The notes below the pieces were generated by a model. It was not told the origin of the DNA and searched no databases. It worked only from the letters and a program-made list of their open reading frames with translations. Positions 48,758-57,887 of a stretch of DNA of 64,000 nucleotides are shown here, in pieces. Positions within the stretch are counted from its first letter, which is position 1. Every line of letters starts with the position of its first letter. The translations under genes and the position numbers were made by a program. The stretch comes from Providencia alcalifaciens (lineage in GTDB: Bacteria; Pseudomonadota; Gammaproteobacteria; Enterobacterales; Enterobacteriaceae). Location: NCBI RefSeq assembly GCF_020271745.1, contig NZ_CP084296.1, forward strand, positions 3,782,001 to 3,846,000, in the 5' to 3' direction.

Positions 48758-49693
48758 TTACAGCGATTTCATCTCAATTTTTGCCATCATATCAGCCAGT
48801 TTATTACGATTTTTCAAGCCAACATCAGGCTGAGAAACTGATAACGCAGAAATTGCGGTCGCCATACGGAGTGTATGTTCGCTAGTCTCACCATTCAATA
48901 AACCGTAAGCTAACCCTGCAACCATTGAATCGCCAGCCCCTACCGTACTGACAACCTCACATTGAGGGGGCTTAGCTAGCCATGACCCTGAAGCATTTAC
49001 CCAAAGAGCGCCTTCTTCACCAAGGGAAATGACCACGTGAGAAATGCCTTTATCGCGTAGCTCATGCGCCGCCGCAATAACATCTTTTAAATCCGGTAAT
49101 TTGCGCCCTACCCATGTTTCTAGCTCTTGACGATTAGGTTTAACTAACCATGGGGATGCTTTCAGACCCGCTTTTAATGCTTCGCGACTGCTATCAAAGA
49201 TAATACAAGGGCATAACTGACGCAGGCGAGTCATCCAACGTGTGAATTCTTCAGGTTCAATCCCGTTAGGTAAGCTTCCACTTACCACCACCATATCAAA
49301 ATGACCAAGCCAATTAAGGGATTCCGTGGAAAAACGGTTCCAGTCCTCTTTGCTGACATCAAAACCAGAGAAATTAAAGTCTGTCGACTCACCGTTATTT
49401 TCTGTGAGCTTAACATTAATGCGTGTACGACCTGGCACCATGCTAAAACGGTTTGCCATGCCATTTTCACTAAAGAAGTGTTGGAATTCTTCTTGGTTAT
49501 CCTTACCCATAAAGCCGCTAACAGTGATATCAATACCGAGGTCACGCAGGACTTTCCCAACATTGACCCCTTTACCTCCAGCATTGAGACTAGCGGTTTT
49601 AACTAAATTGACTTCACCGACTTCGATGGAAGGGCATAGCCCCACAAGGTCATAAGCAGGATTTAATGTAATTGTAGCAACCCGGCGAGTCAT
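48758..49693 (-). CDS. fruK: 1-phosphofructokinase FruK
   Basis: PfkB-family kinase converting fructose-1-phosphate to fructose-1,6-bisphosphate. The 311-residue protein has NAGGKGVNVGKVLRDLGI (sugar binding), GRTRINVKLTE, and the catalytic loop VSTVGAGDSMVAGL with the anion hole and Asp base. The sequence is close to E. coli FruK throughout. In E. coli it is the middle gene of fruBKA; here no fruB lies upstream and no fruA downstream, and it is flanked by nfo and a Nudix gene. It must work with a PTS encoded elsewhere, or with another source of fructose-1-phosphate. Confidence 0.93.
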   Translation of the reverse strand: MTRRVATITLNPAYDLVGLCPSIEVGEVNLVKTASLNAGGKGVNVGKVLRDLGIDITVSGFMGKDNQEEFQHFFSENGMANRFSMVPGRTRINVKLTENNGESTDFNFSGFDVSKEDWNRFSTESLNWLGHFDMVVVSGSLPNGIEPEEFTRWMTRLRQLCPCIIFDSSREALKAGLKASPWLVKPNRQELETWVGRKLPDLKDVIAAAHELRDKGISHVVISLGEEGALWVNASGSWLAKPPQCEVVSTVGAGDSMVAGLAYGLLNGETSEHTLRMATAISALSVSQPDVGLKNRNKLADMMAKIEMKSL

Positions 49694-49874
49694 AACTACT
49701 TATCTCCCTTATCATTATTGTCTTCGTGCAGACAGTCTTATTACAAGATTTTCAGGGCATAGTTATAACATTAATAACTGTTGGTTTCAGTGATATTTGT
49801 ATTTTTCCTGATTGTAATTTGAAAGTAACGTGGCAAAATTCTTTCCTTTATAAAAATAAGAAGAAGGAAAAATA

Positions 49875-50315
49875 ATGTCGGATCCTCAATATGTTGTTGT
49901 TGGCGTCGGTGTGCTAATTACGAATGCCCAAGGGCAAATTCTACTGGGTAAACGTAGCAGTCAACATGCACCTTATTGGTCCATTTTCGGAGGGCATGTT
50001 GACCCTGGAGAATCTTTCGAAACCTGTGCAATCCGTGAAATAAAAGAAGAGATTGGCATTGATATCGATACGCCAACTGTATTTGGTATCAGCAATAATA
50101 TCGAAACCTTCCAACAAGAAGGCAAACATACCGTTTCTATCTGTATGCATGTGGAATATAACGGAGACAAAGCTCCACAAATCATGGAAGCGGATAAATG
50201 CGAAAGCCTGTTGTGGATCTCCCCGACTGACCCATTACCTGAGCCTCATTTTGAAGCTAGCCGTAATACCATCGAATTATGGTTCAGTAAACGTTTCTAT
50301 CAGCCACATATCTAA
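49875..50315 (+). CDS. Nudix hydrolase (MutT/NUDT15-like)
   Basis: A 146-residue Nudix protein. The Nudix box is GGHVDPGESFETCAIREIKEEIGI (positions about 38-61), with all the metal-binding Glu residues. VVGVGVLITNAQGQILLGKRSSQHAPYWSIFGG is like NUDT15-type nucleotide-triphosphate pyrophosphatases. The substrate cannot be told from sequence. It is monocistronic, with AGGA 6 bases before the ATG. Not part of the E. coli order at this locus. Confidence 0.88.
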   Translation: MSDPQYVVVGVGVLITNAQGQILLGKRSSQHAPYWSIFGGHVDPGESFETCAIREIKEEIGIDIDTPTVFGISNNIETFQQEGKHTVSICMHVEYNGDKAPQIMEADKCESLLWISPTDPLPEPHFEASRNTIELWFSKRFYQPHI

Positions 50316-50396
50316 ACCTAATATGCACAAATTTCACACCACTTGTGCATATAACAACCACTCTTAGCTATTTTTTATTTTATTATCTTTTAGATG

Positions 50397-50436
50397 TTTA
50401 CATTATTTCACACCTAATGTATCGTTCAGCTAGTAC
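50397..50436 (+). promoter_or_regulatory. mtr promoter with candidate TrpR operator
   Basis: A -35 TTTACA (50397-50402) and -10 TATCGT (50420-50425) have a 17-base spacer. Over the -10, GTATCGTTCAGCTAGTAC (50419-50436) matches the TrpR operator core GTACTAGTTAACTAGTAC at 12 of 18 positions, with a perfect right half. E. coli mtr is repressed by TrpR with tryptophan. The start codon is 27 bases further on. Confidence 0.65.
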
Positions 50437-50462
50437 AGTGAAACAATCATTCAGGAGTCATC

Positions 50463-51707
50463 ATGGAAGTCGATGTTACAAAACCACCAAAGCGCCCCTC
50501 TATTTTAGGCGGTTCAATGATCATAGCCGGTACCGCAGTCGGTGCAGGTATGTTTTCTATTCCTATGGTGACTTCAGGTGTTTGGTTTTCCGGTTCAGTT
50601 GTCTTACTGATCTACACATTTATCTGTATGTTATTATCAGGATTAATGATTTTAGAAGCCAATATGAACTACCCGGCAGGCGCTAGTTTTCATACCATGG
50701 TGAAAGATTTATTAGGCTCTGGCTGGAATACCATTAATACCCTCTCCATTACGTTTGTGTTGTATATTTTAACCTATGCCTATATTTCGGCGGGTAGCTC
50801 AATCATTACAGAGAACATTTCACAATATGTTCAAGTTCCACAAGCACTTTCAGGCTTTATTTTTGCGGTCGTTATCGCGTTTTTTGTTTGGTTATCTACC
50901 CGTGCAGTTGATAGGTTAAGTACGATTTTAATTGGTGGGATGGTGATCACGTTCATTATGTCTATTGGTGGCATGGTCACAACTGCTTCACCTTTAGTTC
51001 TCTTCGACCAATATGAAAATAGCCAAAGTGAATATTTACCTTACGCATTAGCCGCTTTGCCTTATTTACTGACCTCTTTTGGTTATCACGGTAACGTACC
51101 GGGGTTAGTGAAGTACTACAATAAAGACAGCCGTAGCGTCATGTTGAGCTTAGTGTACGGTGCAGGAATTACCGTCACTATCTATATCTTATGGCAGTAT
51201 GCTATCCAGGGTAATATTCCTCGCTCATCCTTTATTGCGATCAGAGAAAATGGTAACAATATTGGCGCGTTACTGAATCAAATGAATATTTCCGCACAGA
51301 GTAGCTTTATTTCGCAATTTTTAACACTGTTCTCTTATATGGCATTAGCAAGTTCGTTTTTAGGCGTATCCCTCGGCTTATTTGATTTTATCGCTGACTT
51401 CTTTAAATTTAACGATAGCCATCAAGGGCGTTTTAAATCCATTATTATTACATTCTTACCGCCAACGATTTTAGGTTTAGTGTTCCCTGATGGCTTTATT
51501 TATGCCATCGGTTTTGCAGGACTCGCAGCAACTATTTGGGCGGTGATTGTCCCTGCGATGATGGCAAGAGCAAGCCGTAAGCGTTTCCCTAATAATAGCT
51601 ATCGAACACCTGGGGGAAGCTTTGTTATTGGGTTCGTAATCTTATTTGGTTTGATTAACGCAGCAGCACATATTTTGTCTCTGTTAGGTTTATTACCTGT
51701 CTATTAA
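50463..51707 (+). CDS. mtr: Tryptophan-specific permease Mtr
   Basis: Inner-membrane aromatic amino acid permease (HAAAP family), 414 residues and 11 helices. Its markers are GGSMIIAGTAVGAGMFSIP, LMILEANMNYPAGASF, SFGYHGNVPGLVKYYNKD, ASSFLGVSLGLFDFIADFF and FAGLAATIWAVIVPAMMARASRKRFP. These are closest to Mtr among Mtr, TnaB and TyrP. AGGAG lies 6 bases before the ATG. The candidate TrpR operator supports tryptophan as substrate. It lies between the Nudix gene and efpL, unlike in E. coli. Confidence 0.88.
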   Translation: MEVDVTKPPKRPSILGGSMIIAGTAVGAGMFSIPMVTSGVWFSGSVVLLIYTFICMLLSGLMILEANMNYPAGASFHTMVKDLLGSGWNTINTLSITFVLYILTYAYISAGSSIITENISQYVQVPQALSGFIFAVVIAFFVWLSTRAVDRLSTILIGGMVITFIMSIGGMVTTASPLVLFDQYENSQSEYLPYALAALPYLLTSFGYHGNVPGLVKYYNKDSRSVMLSLVYGAGITVTIYILWQYAIQGNIPRSSFIAIRENGNNIGALLNQMNISAQSSFISQFLTLFSYMALASSFLGVSLGLFDFIADFFKFNDSHQGRFKSIIITFLPPTILGLVFPDGFIYAIGFAGLAATIWAVIVPAMMARASRKRFPNNSYRTPGGSFVIGFVILFGLINAAAHILSLLGLLPVY

Positions 51708-51737
51708 GTTATTCAAAGACAATCATTGGTTAAAAAG

Positions 51738-51771
51738 AGATCCCTAGCGTGAAAACTAGGGATTTTTTTGA
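51738..51771 (+). terminator. mtr terminator
   Basis: ATCCCTAG (51740-51747) pairs perfectly with CTAGGGAT (51756-51763), followed by seven Ts. It is 32 bases past the mtr stop. Confidence 0.93.
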
Positions 51772-51848
51772 TGTTAACATCTTGCCTAATCCCTTATCTG
51801 CGAGTAATTTTGTCGAACTCTTTTTGACAATAACAAAGAAGGTTATTT

Positions 51849-52421
51849 ATGGCCAAGGCCAACGAAATCAAACGTGGTTTTGCAATAAACTACAATGGGA
51901 AATTACTGCTGGTTAAAGACATTGATATCCAATCCCCAAGCGCTCGTGGCGCAAGTACACTGTATAAAATGCGCTTTACCGATATCAAAACTGGCCAAAA
52001 AGTTGAAGAACGCTTCAAAGGTGATGATATTTTAGACACTATTTCACTCACTCGCCGTGCGGTAAGCTTCTCTTATATTGATGGTGATGAGTATGTGTTC
52101 ATGGACAATGAAGACTATACCCCATATATCTTTAAAAAATCGGATATTGAAGAAGAGCTGTTATTTATTCCTGAAGAAGGTTTACCAGGAATGCAGGTTT
52201 TAACAATGGATGGGCAAGTTCTAGCACTTGAATTGCCACAAACTGTCGATATGGTGATTGCTGAAACAACACCGGGCATTAAAGGCGCTTCTGCAAGTGC
52301 TCGTACTAAACCTGCAACAATGCCGACTGGCTTAACAGTTCAAGTTCCTGAATATATAACTACCGGTGAAAAAATCCGTATTCATATTCCTGAACGCCGT
52401 TATATGGGCCGTTGTGATTAA
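51849..52421 (+). CDS. efpL: Elongation factor P-like protein EfpL (YeiP)
   Basis: An EF-P paralogue that relieves ribosome stalling on polyproline and related motifs. The 190-residue protein has three beta domains. The functional loop is [12 protein letters not shown] with Arg33 at the tip, in the place of the lysine that EpmAB modifies in EF-P. The C-terminal [20 protein letters not shown] is the EF-P family end. The gene is followed by AT-rich DNA. In E. coli setB, yeiW, yeiR and lpxT flank it; none is here. Confidence 0.95.
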   Translation: MAKANEIKRGFAINYNGKLLLVKDIDIQSPSARGASTLYKMRFTDIKTGQKVEERFKGDDILDTISLTRRAVSFSYIDGDEYVFMDNEDYTPYIFKKSDIEEELLFIPEEGLPGMQVLTMDGQVLALELPQTVDMVIAETTPGIKGASASARTKPATMPTGLTVQVPEYITTGEKIRIHIPERRYMGRCD

Positions 52422-52574
52422 TTATTTTGCCCTATTTTCTCAGTAAGAAAATAAGCTTACATTACCTATGGGCATTCAGCCCATAGGCGTCATATAAATA
52501 AACATTACTCATTCATCCTAGAATAGAATTCCATTTAACATTCAAAAATTAATATAAAAATGACAATATAGTTA

Positions 52575-52919
52575 TTAGTCATAAATAACTGTATAAACCC
52601 CTGTTTTATTCTCCTTGCTAATCCATTTGAATGTCTGAGTTCCTTTCTTATTTGGAAGCACAGTCCCTTTTTCTGTTAATTTATTAAATGTTACTGACGT
52701 CCTTTTAACAACGCCATCATCATTCCAACATTTCGTATCAATGCTCTGTTCGATACTCGTGATAACACAAGGTGATGCGACAATCGCGCCAACAAAGTGG
52801 ATAGTACCTGATGCAACGGATTTTGCTTCGCTGTGCGTAGAGGCTTTAGCGTGCATACCGAATGTTAATGCCATTAAAGAAAATACTACTAATGTTATTT
52901 TTTTTACTGAGTGATCCAC
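52575..52919 (-). CDS. Small secreted fimbrillin-like protein
   Basis: A 114-residue protein with a signal peptide (about 1-27, cut after AKA or KAS). The mature start GTIHFVGAIVASPCVI looks like the N-terminal strand of type 1 fimbrial subunits, including the first cysteine; a second cysteine (TKCWND) follows at the usual short spacing. It is shorter than a normal subunit (about 150 residues in mature form) but ends with a fimbrial-like YTVIYD. No usher or chaperone gene is near. It could be an orphan subunit or a decayed fimbrial gene. Confidence 0.65.
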   Translation of the reverse strand: MDHSVKKITLVVFSLMALTFGMHAKASTHSEAKSVASGTIHFVGAIVASPCVITSIEQSIDTKCWNDDGVVKRTSVTFNKLTEKGTVLPNKKGTQTFKWISKENKTGVYTVIYD

Positions 52920-53965
52920 AAGAATTTCTCCGCTTAAAATTAAGTTATCGTCAATTACTAGAATTTATTTACATCTAATTGATGCGTTATTTAATAAATT
53001 TCGGATATAAGCTTAATTTGTGAAGAGAAATGGTTATTTCACTTATAGTCGCTATTTTTTATTTTAAAAAAACACGAAAGAAGAGACTAAATTTTCAGCA
53101 TTTTAAATTTAACTTAAATATAATGAATTTCTTTGAAATCGGTTTCATTTATACAACAAATCACTTTCTATTTTATTAAAATTAGTCATCTTCTCCATCA
53201 ATCACATTTGATATTTATAAATACTATCAACAACTTTCTATATAAATTCATTTTATTAGTGAAAATTTAATTTATTTAATTCCTTTCGTTTATTAAAAAC
53301 GTGAAATTTTATAGCATCTAATAATGAACATAATTGTTTATCCCTATTCATTTGAAGACTAATGCATAAAAAACACACGATGATGAAGTAAGAATATCCG
53401 CAACATATACCTATCGAATACAGCTAATTCTTTTTACATTAAGGTGACAAACAATATAAATTTAAACTTCTTTACAAATCAGATTGAAATTTAAAAAATT
53501 CCCTCTTTTTTTATAAAGATATTAGATAATAAACGTGACTATGATCATGTTTTCTTTGAAAATGGTCTCTGTAAGAGCGCAAAAACTCTGGATTATTCGC
53601 ATTATGAAGGCAGGTTGATGATGGATCTCTCGTTTTATATAATGTTTTGTAAATTATGCCCCTATTAACTCGCCATTTCAGCTTTGTTTATGTATATTCT
53701 TTATGTTTGGTTAAAGATCTCAATATTCATCAGCCAAATATATAAAATAAGTACGATTTTTAGCAGCTTCTGATTATCTTTATATAATCAACAAGTGTTA
53801 GAGCACAGGGCAGCTGCTAATTTAGAGCATAATTTGTTCGATACATAAACACTTTCTGCGAAAAATGCACTCAGTCGATAAAATGCGTTTTTCACAGGGA
53901 TCCGTTTAAGTGTGTTGTGTAGTTTCCACACAGCAATAAATAAAATGGCAAGGGATATTCTATTA
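52920..53965. other. AT-rich gene-free stretch upstream of mepS
   Basis: About 1,050 bases of strongly AT-rich DNA with no supported ORF, tRNA or repeat shared with the rest of the window. Near its right end GAAAAATGC (53860-53868) can pair in RNA with GCGTTTTTC (53885-53893), one pair being G-U, forming a hairpin in the mepS leader. AT-rich DNA of this kind often binds H-NS. Confidence 0.5.
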
Positions 53966-54553
53966 ATGTTAACTTCTGAAAAATTTAAGCGCTATGTCTG
54001 GCGCATTGTTCCGGCAGTCGCAATTGCCGTAACGCTTTCAGCATGTACGGCACCGAAAACGTCAAAGAATGGTCAAACTACCGCAAGATCTTCAGATGTC
54101 CGCATGTTAAATGCAACATCGAGTGACTCACTCGCAATGGCATCTCAAGATGAATTCGAAGATTTAGTCAGAAGTGTTGATACCAAATCCAAAATCATGG
54201 ATCAATATGCAAGCTGGAAAGGCGTAAGCTACCGTTTAGGCGGAACCACTAAAAGTGGTGTTGACTGTTCTAGCTTTGTACAACGTACTTTCCTCGAACA
54301 ATTTGGCGTGCAATTACCACGTACCACCTCTGAACAAGAATCTTCAGGTAAAAGTGTAAAACGTAATAATTTAAGAGCGGGTGACTTAGTTCTGTTTAAA
54401 ACTGGTCGCACGATGAAGCATGTAGGGATTTATATTGGGGACAACAAATTTGTTCACGCCTCTACAAGCAATGGCGTTATCGTTTCTGAAATGACTAGCG
54501 ATTATTGGAGCAAGCGTTATTACGCAAGCCGTCGTGTGGTTAATGGTTCCTAA
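53966..54553 (+). CDS. mepS: Murein DD-endopeptidase MepS (Spr)
   Basis: Lipid-anchored NlpC/P60 enzyme that cuts peptidoglycan cross-links to allow wall growth; in E. coli NlpI and Prc degrade it. From ATG 53966 the protein has 195 residues, lipobox LSAC (Cys27) and catalytic Cys101 ([12 protein letters not shown]), His152 (MKHVGIYIG) and His164 (KFVHAST). This start puts the signal peptide at the E. coli length; a GTG at 53912 and an ATG at 53945 are in frame upstream but would lengthen it unusually. Confidence 0.94.
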   Translation: MLTSEKFKRYVWRIVPAVAIAVTLSACTAPKTSKNGQTTARSSDVRMLNATSSDSLAMASQDEFEDLVRSVDTKSKIMDQYASWKGVSYRLGGTTKSGVDCSSFVQRTFLEQFGVQLPRTTSEQESSGKSVKRNNLRAGDLVLFKTGRTMKHVGIYIGDNKFVHASTSNGVIVSEMTSDYWSKRYYASRRVVNGS

Positions 54554-54594
54554 AATCCAGAAATATTAATGCAATAACATATAGATATCTTGCC

Positions 54595-54636
54595 AATAAA
54601 AAAGCTTCCAGTCTCTAAACTGGAAGCTTTTTTATT
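54595..54636 (+). terminator. mepS terminator
   Basis: AAAAAAGCTTCCAGT (54599-54613) pairs with ACTGGAAGCTTTTTT (54618-54632) around CTCTAA. It is also positioned to end yejG from the other side. Confidence 0.93.
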
Positions 54637-54685
54637 GGGCCGAATAGTATAAATACGACCTGAAAATTAAATAGTTTCAATGCCA

Positions 54686-55027
54686 TTAGGCACAATAGAA
54701 ACCAGAAGCCATTTCTGCGATAGCAACACCCGATGCTTTTAAACGACACATCGCTGTTAGCTCATCACTCGCTCGGATAAATAAACACATCTCTTTTTGC
54801 CATTCTAAAATAGCATTATCGATCTGCATGTCCGATAACGATTCAGACAAATGCTTCATTGCAATACAATCTGTTGCACAGTCGTGGCTCAGCAATTTTA
54901 GCCCCACTAGCTTATCGCCATTGATATCATTCATAGGCACAACCTCAACATCCGTACCTATTTTTCCCGATAACCAGCGGTAGCTTTGCGGCAGCCTGTG
55001 CACCACCGAAAGACCTAATTTTTCCAC
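54686..55027 (-). CDS. yejG: YejG family protein
   Basis: A 113-residue cytoplasmic protein of unknown function. LSVVHRLPQSYRWLSGKIG, GDKLVGLKLLS and the C-terminal MCRLKASGVAIAEM follow E. coli YejG. It has several cysteines (CATDC, MCLF, MCRL, YCA). Followed on the chromosome by bcr-rsuA as in E. coli. Confidence 0.9.
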   Translation of the reverse strand: MEKLGLSVVHRLPQSYRWLSGKIGTDVEVVPMNDINGDKLVGLKLLSHDCATDCIAMKHLSESLSDMQIDNAILEWQKEMCLFIRASDELTAMCRLKASGVAIAEMASGFYCA

Positions 55028-55751
55028 AAAAATTTCCTATTAAAACATGTCATCATTTTGCCAAGTAAATTGACTAGCCAAATCACTATTTAATTTACAT
55101 TTCACTCAATGAATATCGATTCTTTTAGATACTGAAACTCCCCCAAGAGACAACGTCCCTCTTCCTTGTACCTCTCTCTATATTAGAGAGTGAATAGAGC
55201 TACATATGTCTTAAAGAAATCCTCGTTCAAACCGAACTTTTAATCCAATCAAAAAAGTAACATGAATGTTAAAAGTAAGCACTTAAATATAACATTAAAA
55301 AAGTAGCATGTCGTTAAATTTTTGTGACACACATCATTGCATACGCATTTTTTTGACAAAAAAGTTAATTATTAAACAAATTTTGAGAATAACACTCAAA
55401 ATAGGCCATAATAAAGCCATTTATTTTTTACAATGTTATTCAAATAGATTAACAATTATCTATTTTTTAAGCTCAACCAGACTTATTTCGGATCACCAAA
55501 AAACTAATTCTGCATTGATTCAAAAACAGAAATTTAACAAACATTCCAGTTAAGATAATTGATATGGATCATTTTTTGATGAATAGTTTAATTACAATGC
55601 GCAATTAATCGATTTTACCGATGCTTTTGGCAGGTTAATCTATAGGTATTATGAATAGTATGTTCGTGATATAAATCAGAATGATATAAGTAATTGAGAG
55701 AAACTAATAAATTTATCAGTTTCATCCTTGAAACTGATTAAATTAGAGATG
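55028..55751. other. AT-rich intergenic region between yejG and bcr
   Basis: About 720 bases without a supported gene. A perfect CTCTCTA-TAT-TAGAGAG palindrome lies at 55174-55190. An ATCAGTTTC/GAAACTGAT hairpin at 55715-55738 lies 14 bases past the bcr stop and may end that transcript. An 81-codon plus-strand frame at 55308-55553 has no coding character. Confidence 0.5.
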
Positions 55752-56936
55752 TTATTTTGCTCGTTTAGCTAAAAGCACAAATAACATGGAGAGTGCAACA
55801 CAACCTACCATCGAGCCTACCATCGGCCATGCATTTTTAGCTGGGATCATCGATAACAATGTCCCCACCAATGCGCCAATAGAAAAACGAATTGTGCCGG
55901 CAAGTGAAGAAACTGTTCCCGCAATATGGGGATAATTATCAAGGATCACCGCCATCGAATTCGAGGTGATCATGGCAATCCCACTCACATAAATCGCGAC
56001 GCCAATCACCAATGTCCAGAAATCCATACCCAATGCTGTCGTCGTTAATAACCATATACCCATGACGAACTGGACAACAATCCCGAAGTATAACATTCGC
56101 TCCGCGCCAAATTGCCTTACAAATTTGCCGTTAATCGTCGTCATAATAAATAAGAAGACAATATTGATGCCAAAGTAATAGCCAAAATGTTGAGGCGATA
56201 CCCCGTTAAGGTCGATATAGACAAATGACCCTGCATTCAAGAAAGAAAACATACCGGAAAACGAGAATGAGCTGGCCAAAATATAGAACAATACTTGGCG
56301 GGCTCTGAATAACGTCGCAAATTGGCGTAGAGTGGTTCCGATATGGAATTTTTGTCGTCTTTCAACCGGTAGCGTTTCTCGGATAAATAAACTGACCAGC
56401 ACCACAGCAATGACAGCCGCAATCGCAATGCTCCAGAAAATGGCATGCCATGAGAACCAGCGCATCATTTCGCCGCCCATGATAGGCGCCATCAACGGCG
56501 CAATGGTCATCACCAACACGACGAAAGACATGCTTCTGGAGAATTCATCTTTAGTAAACATGTCGCGCATTAATGCGTTGATCACGACGCTGGCTGCGGC
56601 GGCCGCAAATCCATGAAGGAAACGCAACCAGATAAATGTATCGATAGATTCAGCAACTGCACAAGCCGCAGAGGCTAATGCAAAAACAATCACCCCACCT
56701 AAAATTACGGGCTTGCGTCCTAAACTATCCGCCATCGGACCATAAAAAAGCTGACCAATTGCAAAACCAAAAATGTAGCTGTTTAGGGTCATCTGAATGC
56801 GCCCTTCATCTACATTAAAGTAACCTGTCATTGCAGGGAAACTCGGTAAATACATATCAATCGCTAATGGCATTAGCATTGATAGCAAACCTAAAATTAA
56901 AATCAGCCCCAAATAGGATGAACGCTGCTGTTGCAC
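55752..56936 (-). CDS. bcr: Bcr-type multidrug/bicyclomycin efflux MFS transporter
   Basis: Drug:proton antiporter of the MFS DHA1 family, with 394 residues and 12 helices. AIDMYLPSFPAM, GQLFYGPMADSLGRKPVILGG (motif A), RFLHGFAAAAASVVINALMRDMF and FSFSGMFSFLNAGSFVYI match Bcr. The start is GTG at 56936 with GGAG 7 bases upstream. It lies 24 bases after rsuA and is probably co-transcribed with it, as in E. coli. Confidence 0.93.
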   Translation of the reverse strand: MQQQRSSYLGLILILGLLSMLMPLAIDMYLPSFPAMTGYFNVDEGRIQMTLNSYIFGFAIGQLFYGPMADSLGRKPVILGGVIVFALASAACAVAESIDTFIWLRFLHGFAAAAASVVINALMRDMFTKDEFSRSMSFVVLVMTIAPLMAPIMGGEMMRWFSWHAIFWSIAIAAVIAVVLVSLFIRETLPVERRQKFHIGTTLRQFATLFRARQVLFYILASSFSFSGMFSFLNAGSFVYIDLNGVSPQHFGYYFGINIVFLFIMTTINGKFVRQFGAERMLYFGIVVQFVMGIWLLTTTALGMDFWTLVIGVAIYVSGIAMITSNSMAVILDNYPHIAGTVSSLAGTIRFSIGALVGTLLSMIPAKNAWPMVGSMVGCVALSMLFVLLAKRAK

Positions 56937-56960
56937 TTATTAACTCCTGCTATGACATCA

Positions 56961-57665
56961 TTAACGGGGAACCGTAATACTCTCAATCTCTGCTTCAGTC
57001 AGTGGGCGATATTCACCCGGCTCTAACTGCTCATCTAAACGAATTTCCCCGACTCGCTCACGATGCAAACCACACACATGATTTCCGACTGCCGCAAACA
57101 TCCGCTTAACTTGATGATAGCGCCCTTCGCTGATTGTCAGTCGGACGTCACGTGGAGAAATAATCTCCAATTGCGCAGGTTTCGTGAGTGATTTTTCACC
57201 ATTTAACATGACGCCCTGTTCAAATTGAGTGGCGACATCGTCAGAAATATCTTCACTCAGTTGAACTCGGTAGGTTTTCTCGCAATGATGTTTTGGCGAA
57301 GTAATGCGATGAGACCATTGCCCATCATCCGTTAATAACACTAACCCAGTCGTATCAATATCTAAACGACCTGCTGCATGCAGTTTTTGAGCGATGGGCT
57401 CATCAATAAAATAGAGAATTGTCGGGTGCGTTGGGTCATCGGTAGAGCAAACATAGCCTTCTGGCTTATTGAGCATAAAATAGCGAGGTCCCGTGACTTG
57501 CACTAACACATTGCCATCATAGGCTACTTCATTATCAACACCCACCTGCATCGAGCCTGATTTTACTACTTCATCGTCAACCATGACATTACCGGCACGC
57601 AGCTCACGCGCCACCAAACTCCGGCTTATCCCAAGTTGCTGGGACAAAAATTTATCCAGTCGCAT
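56961..57665 (-). CDS. rsuA: 16S rRNA pseudouridine(516) synthase RsuA
   Basis: Makes pseudouridine 516 in 16S rRNA. The 234-residue protein has an S4 domain (1-60, [18 protein letters not shown]) and the catalytic domain with [14 protein letters not shown], where Asp102 is the nucleophile, and [11 protein letters not shown]. It is divergent from radD. Confidence 0.96.
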   Translation of the reverse strand: MRLDKFLSQQLGISRSLVARELRAGNVMVDDEVVKSGSMQVGVDNEVAYDGNVLVQVTGPRYFMLNKPEGYVCSTDDPTHPTILYFIDEPIAQKLHAAGRLDIDTTGLVLLTDDGQWSHRITSPKHHCEKTYRVQLSEDISDDVATQFEQGVMLNGEKSLTKPAQLEIISPRDVRLTISEGRYHQVKRMFAAVGNHVCGLHRERVGEIRLDEQLEPGEYRPLTEAEIESITVPR

Positions 57666-57887
57666 AGATTCTCTTAACTTGATGGAATGTCAGCGAGAGG
57701 TACAATAGCACCGCGCTGTCATAAGATAGAAAGATGGATTGCTGTGATTACTATCACATAATTTATTATACCAATAACCAGTTACAAGTGATAGCGCAGC
57801 AAAGGGAACGTTTAAATTTAGACCTAGCCACGGATTTAACTTAAATTTAACATTAATAATCTGACTTTTTTGAAAAAACTAACTCAT

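Noticed and set aside
55308..55553. 81-codon frame between yejG and bcr
   Set aside because: It has AT-driven composition, no ribosome site and no recognisable family.
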